The notes under the pieces were generated by a model that ran no database searches, was not told where the DNA came from, and worked only from the letters and a program-made list of their open reading frames with translations. Shown here piece after piece: positions 59,701 through 64,000 of a stretch of 64,000 bases of DNA. This stretch comes from Pontederia crassipes (lineage: Eukaryota > Streptophyta > Magnoliopsida > Commelinales > Pontederiaceae): assembly GCA_030549335.1 (NCBI GenBank), contig CM060189.1, positions 27,923,001-27,987,000 on the forward strand, read 5' to 3'. The stretch's first letter is position 1. Each line of letters opens with the position of its first letter. Made by a program: the position numbers and the translations under genes.

Positions 59701-59756
59701 TATAAATTATATTTCATCTTTTAAAATTGATTTTCCTAGATTGATTTCTCAAACCT

Positions 59757-60006
59757 TAACATTGTGTTTGGATTGAGGTGAAAGGGGAGGGTAAAGAGGG
59801 GGAGGAGAAGAGAATTTTTTCCCCTTGTTCGGATAGAATTTTAAAGGAGGAGAATCTCCATTTTTTTTCCTCACTTCCTCTCCATTTGTGCTATTTTGTT
59901 TCAACCACAAATTGAAGTGTAAAATTTCTCTTCCCTTCTCTTCTTTTTCCTTCCCTCTCATTTTCTTTCCTTTTTCTTAATGAGACTTCATCCAAACACA
60001 GTGTAA
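59757..60006. mobile_element. Tourist-like MITE, 244 bp, with empty site in block A
   Basis: Element 59760-60003 has ends CATTGTGTTTGGAT and ATCCAAACACAGTG, flanked by TAA (59757-59759 and 60004-60006). Block A at about 20697 reads CTCAAACCACCTCAAATGAA with no insertion, so it is an occupied/empty pair. The interior is purine-rich on one half and pyrimidine-rich on the other. Confidence 0.9.
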
Positions 60007-60026
60007 ATGAACACTTGAGTGTTAGG

Positions 60027-61035
60027 TAAAATGGGGGTTTTGATAGTACTATCAATCCCAAAACGAATCTCATCCAACTCCATCTTGTACATTTGCTAGC
60101 TAATTGGGTCATCGTTTGATCGTCAACTAGTTCAACCGAATTGAATAAGATTTTTATTAAAATAATATTATTTTTATTACTTCAAGAAAATATATTACAA
60201 ATTAAAGTATAAAAGGTAATAAATAATAAAATAAAAATAATATTAGTCATCATTTTAAATTAATCAAATAGTAATAAATTATTTTTATATTTTTAAATCT
60301 AGATTTTTTATTATTTAATAATTTCATGAATAACTTTATTTTTTATTTAAATCTTTCTTTATTACTATATTCCCATGTTTTATTATATAATTTCAAAATT
60401 TTCTTCATATTATCTATTTCCTTTTTCATGTTCAACCTATAAAATTTATTATATTACTTATGTTTTAATTTTTAATATAATTTATTTATAATCATTTAAA
60501 TTTTATCGTCTTATTTAAGTCCATGATAATTTTCTCTTTTATTTAAATTTGACTTCTTTATTACCTTCTTACCTTGTATTTTCAAATTCAAATTTAATTT
60601 CCTTATTATTAATATCTTATTTTTACATTCATTCTATAAAATCTAATCCCTTATTTTTTTCTCCCCTTATAAGATATAATCCTTTATTTTTCTCTTCTTC
60701 ATATTTTTTCACCATTAATACTATAATCTACTTCCCTTTTTTCTATTTTTTTCCTATTAGTTTGAATTTTTTTTTACTTTTTTGAAAAAAATAGGTTAAA
60801 TCGATAATTGGATTGACCTAGTTAAATCTGATTACCAAACTAGACCAGATCGATTATCGGATTGAACCGATCGAACCGATTGGTCCAGTTTTAAAAATAC
60901 TGCAAAATACAATTAAATTAGATAAAGTCATCAAGTAACACGACTACCAATTTTTAAAAATAAAAATAAAAATTCTTCTAAAAAATAAAAATAAAAATAT
61001 CAAAATACTTGAAAATAGTTGGCCAAGAAAATGAC
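60027..61035. mobile_element. About 1-kb insertion in block B relative to A
   Basis: Block A reads TGAGTGTTAAAAAATTGGAA (about 20714); in block B the two halves are about 1 kb apart. The insert is AT-rich and carries GGTTCAACCGAATTGAAT-like and GATTGAACCGATCGAACCGA motifs at its two ends, typical of a MITE. Exact ends were not resolved. Confidence 0.5.
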
Positions 61036-61435
61036 TATTAAGAAATTGAAAATACAAAAATGGAATACAAAACACAATTTATGGTCTTTGAATTTTCCAA
61101 ATCTATTAAGATAGCGATCTTTCCATATGTGAAGAATTTTATCCGATCTCTTACCACGTCATAAGTGTCTTCGCATGCATTTTATTTACTTTATTAAAAA
61201 AATTATCTATCAATTGTGTTTTTTAAAAATAATTATCTTCGAATTAATTAACTATCTCGGCTGGCTCTTATCCCCCAACTTGACCTCCAAAAAAAGGCGC
61301 TTTCTTTCTTCACCCCACCACCAACCCTGCCCGCCCGATAGCCTCTCCTCTACTTCGCCGCCCAACTCCGCTGCCCTCCTTCCTTCCTTCCCTCCGGTGA
61401 TCACCAATCTTTCGTTTTGAAGGAAGTGATCGCAG

Positions 61436-62060
61436 GTAACGGTTGCTGGTTTCAAGTACATAGTTTTTTTCTGTTAAAGATAGGGTTTTTATGATGTTGG
61501 TCTAGTTTTCAGTCTCTGAGTTCGCCAATTATTTTGTTGGGTGTTTTTATCTAATATGTCGTTTGATGTTTCCAGTTCTATACTTAGATGATCTTGGCAA
61601 ATAATTTTGGCGATAGTGTTATTTTTTATATGTGGGATAGAAATAATTTTTATGGCCTAGAAAACAAAGGCAGGGATATGTATTATTTCATACGATCTAC
61701 ATGAATAAGTTTTATCTCTAAAATTTACCAGGACTAAGATTTCTTTCAGGTTTAAGATTATTTTTGAATGGGGAAAGGTTGAATACAGTACCATTATATA
61801 TATTCACATTTCAACTTGATTTTTGCTGATCGTTTTTAAAAAAAATTGATCTTGCTGATTGGAGTTATTTCTTAAGCAACAAGTTTTCCAGTGTATAGTT
61901 TGCTCTAGCACTGCTGACTGTCATTGCTGCACACGAAGATGCCATGTGTGATGTGTCTATTTGAGACTTAAATCACATAAGATCTGGTCTTTCGAATGTG
62001 GTGTTTTCTACCTCCTAATAAATAATTTTTTTCATATAATAGTCTGTTTGCTGTCTGTAG
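61436..62060 (+). other. 5'UTR intron of FGAM synthase copy B
   Basis: GCAG/GTAACG donor and CTGTCTGTAG acceptor match copy A. The flanking promoter and leader (61040-61435) also align with copy A, including the CCTTCCTTCC leader, so both copies have their own promoter. Confidence 0.75.
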
Positions 62061-62075
62061 GTGCAGTTATATGCA

Positions 62076-64000
62076 ATGGCTTCTCTAGGAGCAACTGACT
62101 TTCTGCGGTTAAGATTTTGCTCAGCCAATAATGTATGTATCCTGGACTGCAATTGGTTTCTTCCTTTTTTTTTGCAGAATCACATGTACTTCAAATAGTT
62201 TGTGATATCCTCTAGATGTATTACAGGGTTCAAAGCAGGCTAATCTTTTACATCGCCCAAGTTGTTTTCGAAGGAGGTATCAAATGGCTCCAGGCAGCTT
62301 GGATTATCTATGTCATTCTAGATTGTCAGTACAGAGGACTAGCATGTCAAGATTCCTGTGCTCTTCAGAGGCAAGATCTGTGGTTTCAAGAGATCTACAG
62401 GCTTCGGTGACTAAGGAATCTGATGCTTTAATATCTTCCCCTGAGATCATACACTTCTACCGACGCCCATTGATTCAAGAAAGTGCAACTGCGGAACTTC
62501 TCAAGCAGGTCCAAGCAAAGGTTTCCAATCATATTGTTGATATAAAAACTGAGCAGTGTTTCAATATTGGCTTGAATGGGATGTTGTCAAATGATAAGCT
62601 TGGTGTACTCAAGTGGCTTCTTCAAGAGACATATGAGCCTGATAATTTGCAGACAGAGAGCTTTCTGGAAGAGGAGGCTTCCAAGGACATTCATTCTGTT
62701 GTTGTTGAAGTTGGTCCGCGCATGTCCTTCACAACAGCATGGTCAGCTAATGTTGTATCAATATGTCAAGCTTGCTCTTTGACAGAAGTGACTCGCATGG
62801 AGAGGTCAAGAAGATATCTTCTGTCCCTTAAGCCAGGTAGCAAATCCTTAGACGTGAACCAAATAAATGATTTTGCAGCTATGGTTCATGATAGGATGAC
62901 AGAATGCATATATTCGCATAAGCTGAGGTCATTCAAGTCCAGTGTTATTCCTGATGATGTCCATATTGTTCCGCTAATTGAGAGGGGAAGGGAAGCACTT
63001 GATGAGATCAATTTGAAAATGGGTCTTGCATTTGATGAACAAGATATCCAGTACTACACTAAGCTTTTCAGGGATGACATTAAGAGAAATCCCACTACTG
63101 TTGAACTTTTTGACATTGCACAATCAAATAGTGAGCACAGTAGGCACTGGTTTTTCAATGGAAAACTTATTATCGATGGGGAAACCATGAAAAACACATT
63201 GTTTCAGCTTGTGAAAAGCACTTTGAAGGCAAACCCAAACAATTCTGTTATTGGCTTTAAAGATAACTCAAGTGCAATCAAGGGATATGTTGCTAATCAA
63301 CTTCGCCCTACATCTCCTGGTTCCACATCTCCACTCGTCGAGTTCAAGCGTGAGCTTGACATCTTGTTGACTGCAGAGACACATAATTTCCCTTGTGCTG
63401 TGGCTCCCTACCCTGGCGCAGAAACCGGTGCCGGAGGCCGAATAAGGGACACACATGCAACTGGAAGCGGTTCATTTGTTGTTGCTTCCACAGCGGGATA
63501 TTGTGTTGGTAATCTTAACATAGAAGGGGCAATAGCTCCATGGGAGGATCAATCATTTGTGTACCCATCAAACTTGGCTTCTCCTTTGCAGATTTTAATT
63601 GATGCTAGTGATGGTGCATCTGATTATGGCAACAAATTTGGAGAACCTCTTATACAAGGCTATACAAGGACCTTCGGAATGAGACTTCCAAATGGTGAGC
63701 GGCGGGAGTGGTTGAAACCTATTATGTTCAGTGGAGGGATTGGTCAAATTGACCATGCCCACATATCCAAGGGAGAACCAGAGGTAGGAATGCTTGTTGT
63801 GAAGATTGGAGGTCCAGCATATCGAATTGGCATGGGAGGTGGTGCGGCTTCAAGTATGGTCAGTGGCCAGAATGATGCTGAATTAGATTTTAATGCTGTA
63901 CAACGAGGAGATGCTGAGATGGCACAAAAGCTGTATCGTGTTGTTCGTGCTTGTATCGAGATGGGAGAGAACAATCCTATTATTAGCATCCACGACCAGG
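62076..64000 (+). CDS. PUR4: FGAM synthase, second copy, cut by window end
   Basis: Exons 62076-62132 and 62227 to beyond 64000 (94-base intron, phase 0), collinear with copy A at an offset of 40258 bases from about 62300 on, with no net indel. The reading is open to the last base: 19 residues plus 591 codons, up to the IISIHDQ block, covering the transit peptide, N-terminal domain and first synthase half (NSEHSRHWFF, TAETHNFPCAV and GGAASSMVSGQND are all kept). Differences from copy A are a few tens of substitutions, densest in the transit peptide (G8D, K13R, D19N in exon 1). Examples in the body are KGFGANQ to KGYVANQ and NDERR to NGERR. It appears functional as far as visible; the glutaminase half is outside the window. 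Confidence 0.93.

Overview
This window is nuclear DNA of a flowering plant. The evidence is spliced genes with GT-AG introns, AT-rich intergenic DNA, plant-type transposons (CACTA, hAT/Mutator/Tourist MITEs, an L1 LINE, Ty3-gypsy and copia pieces, an Au-type SINE) and an inserted plastid 16S rDNA fragment. The protein sequences look somewhat closer to monocots (the FGAM synthase starts MASL, as I recall for rice), but this is a weak guess. All family calls are by eye; no search was run.

Four genes can be supported. (1) 1795-6284 (+): a ten-exon, plant-conserved multi-pass membrane protein of unknown function. One splice junction does not close in frame. (2) 21819-26165 (+): a complete FGAM synthase (PUR4, de novo purine synthesis) with a short first coding exon for the transit peptide, a 5'UTR intron and a 3'UTR intron. 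(3) 28010-30107 (+): an eight-exon XRI1-like gene (plant DNA repair/meiosis). (4) 62076 to the window end (+): the 5' part of a second, nearly identical FGAM synthase, open to the last base.

The rest is layered mobile DNA. 7863-14368 is a decayed CACTA element in a tandem repeat; it carries broken transposase domains, a duplicated exon-intron unit and an antisense plastid 16S rRNA piece. 33732-38320 is an L1-type LINE on the minus strand with a 13-bp target duplication. 39103-46699 is a decayed gypsy element whose pol region was split first by a solo LTR (39624-41425) and then by a Tourist-like MITE (41602-42489). Clean MITEs with target duplications lie at 15865-16341, 47848-48907, 49048-49352, 50164-50753 and 59760-60003.

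19668-26200 and 51211-64000 are paralogous blocks: the FGAM synthase region is duplicated. Copy B has been inflated by insertions, which include Helitron-like ends, a CYP86-type P450 pseudogene that is itself interrupted by a 2.8-kb element, a perfect 190-bp tandem repeat and a 200-bp ATT microsatellite. Copy A acts as an internal empty-site control for several of these.

The most unusual object is a retroposed chimera in an intron of gene 1 (3198-3463): an Au-SINE-like tail joined to an importin-5 exon, with both inside one 14-bp target duplication. I found no wholly new gene system.
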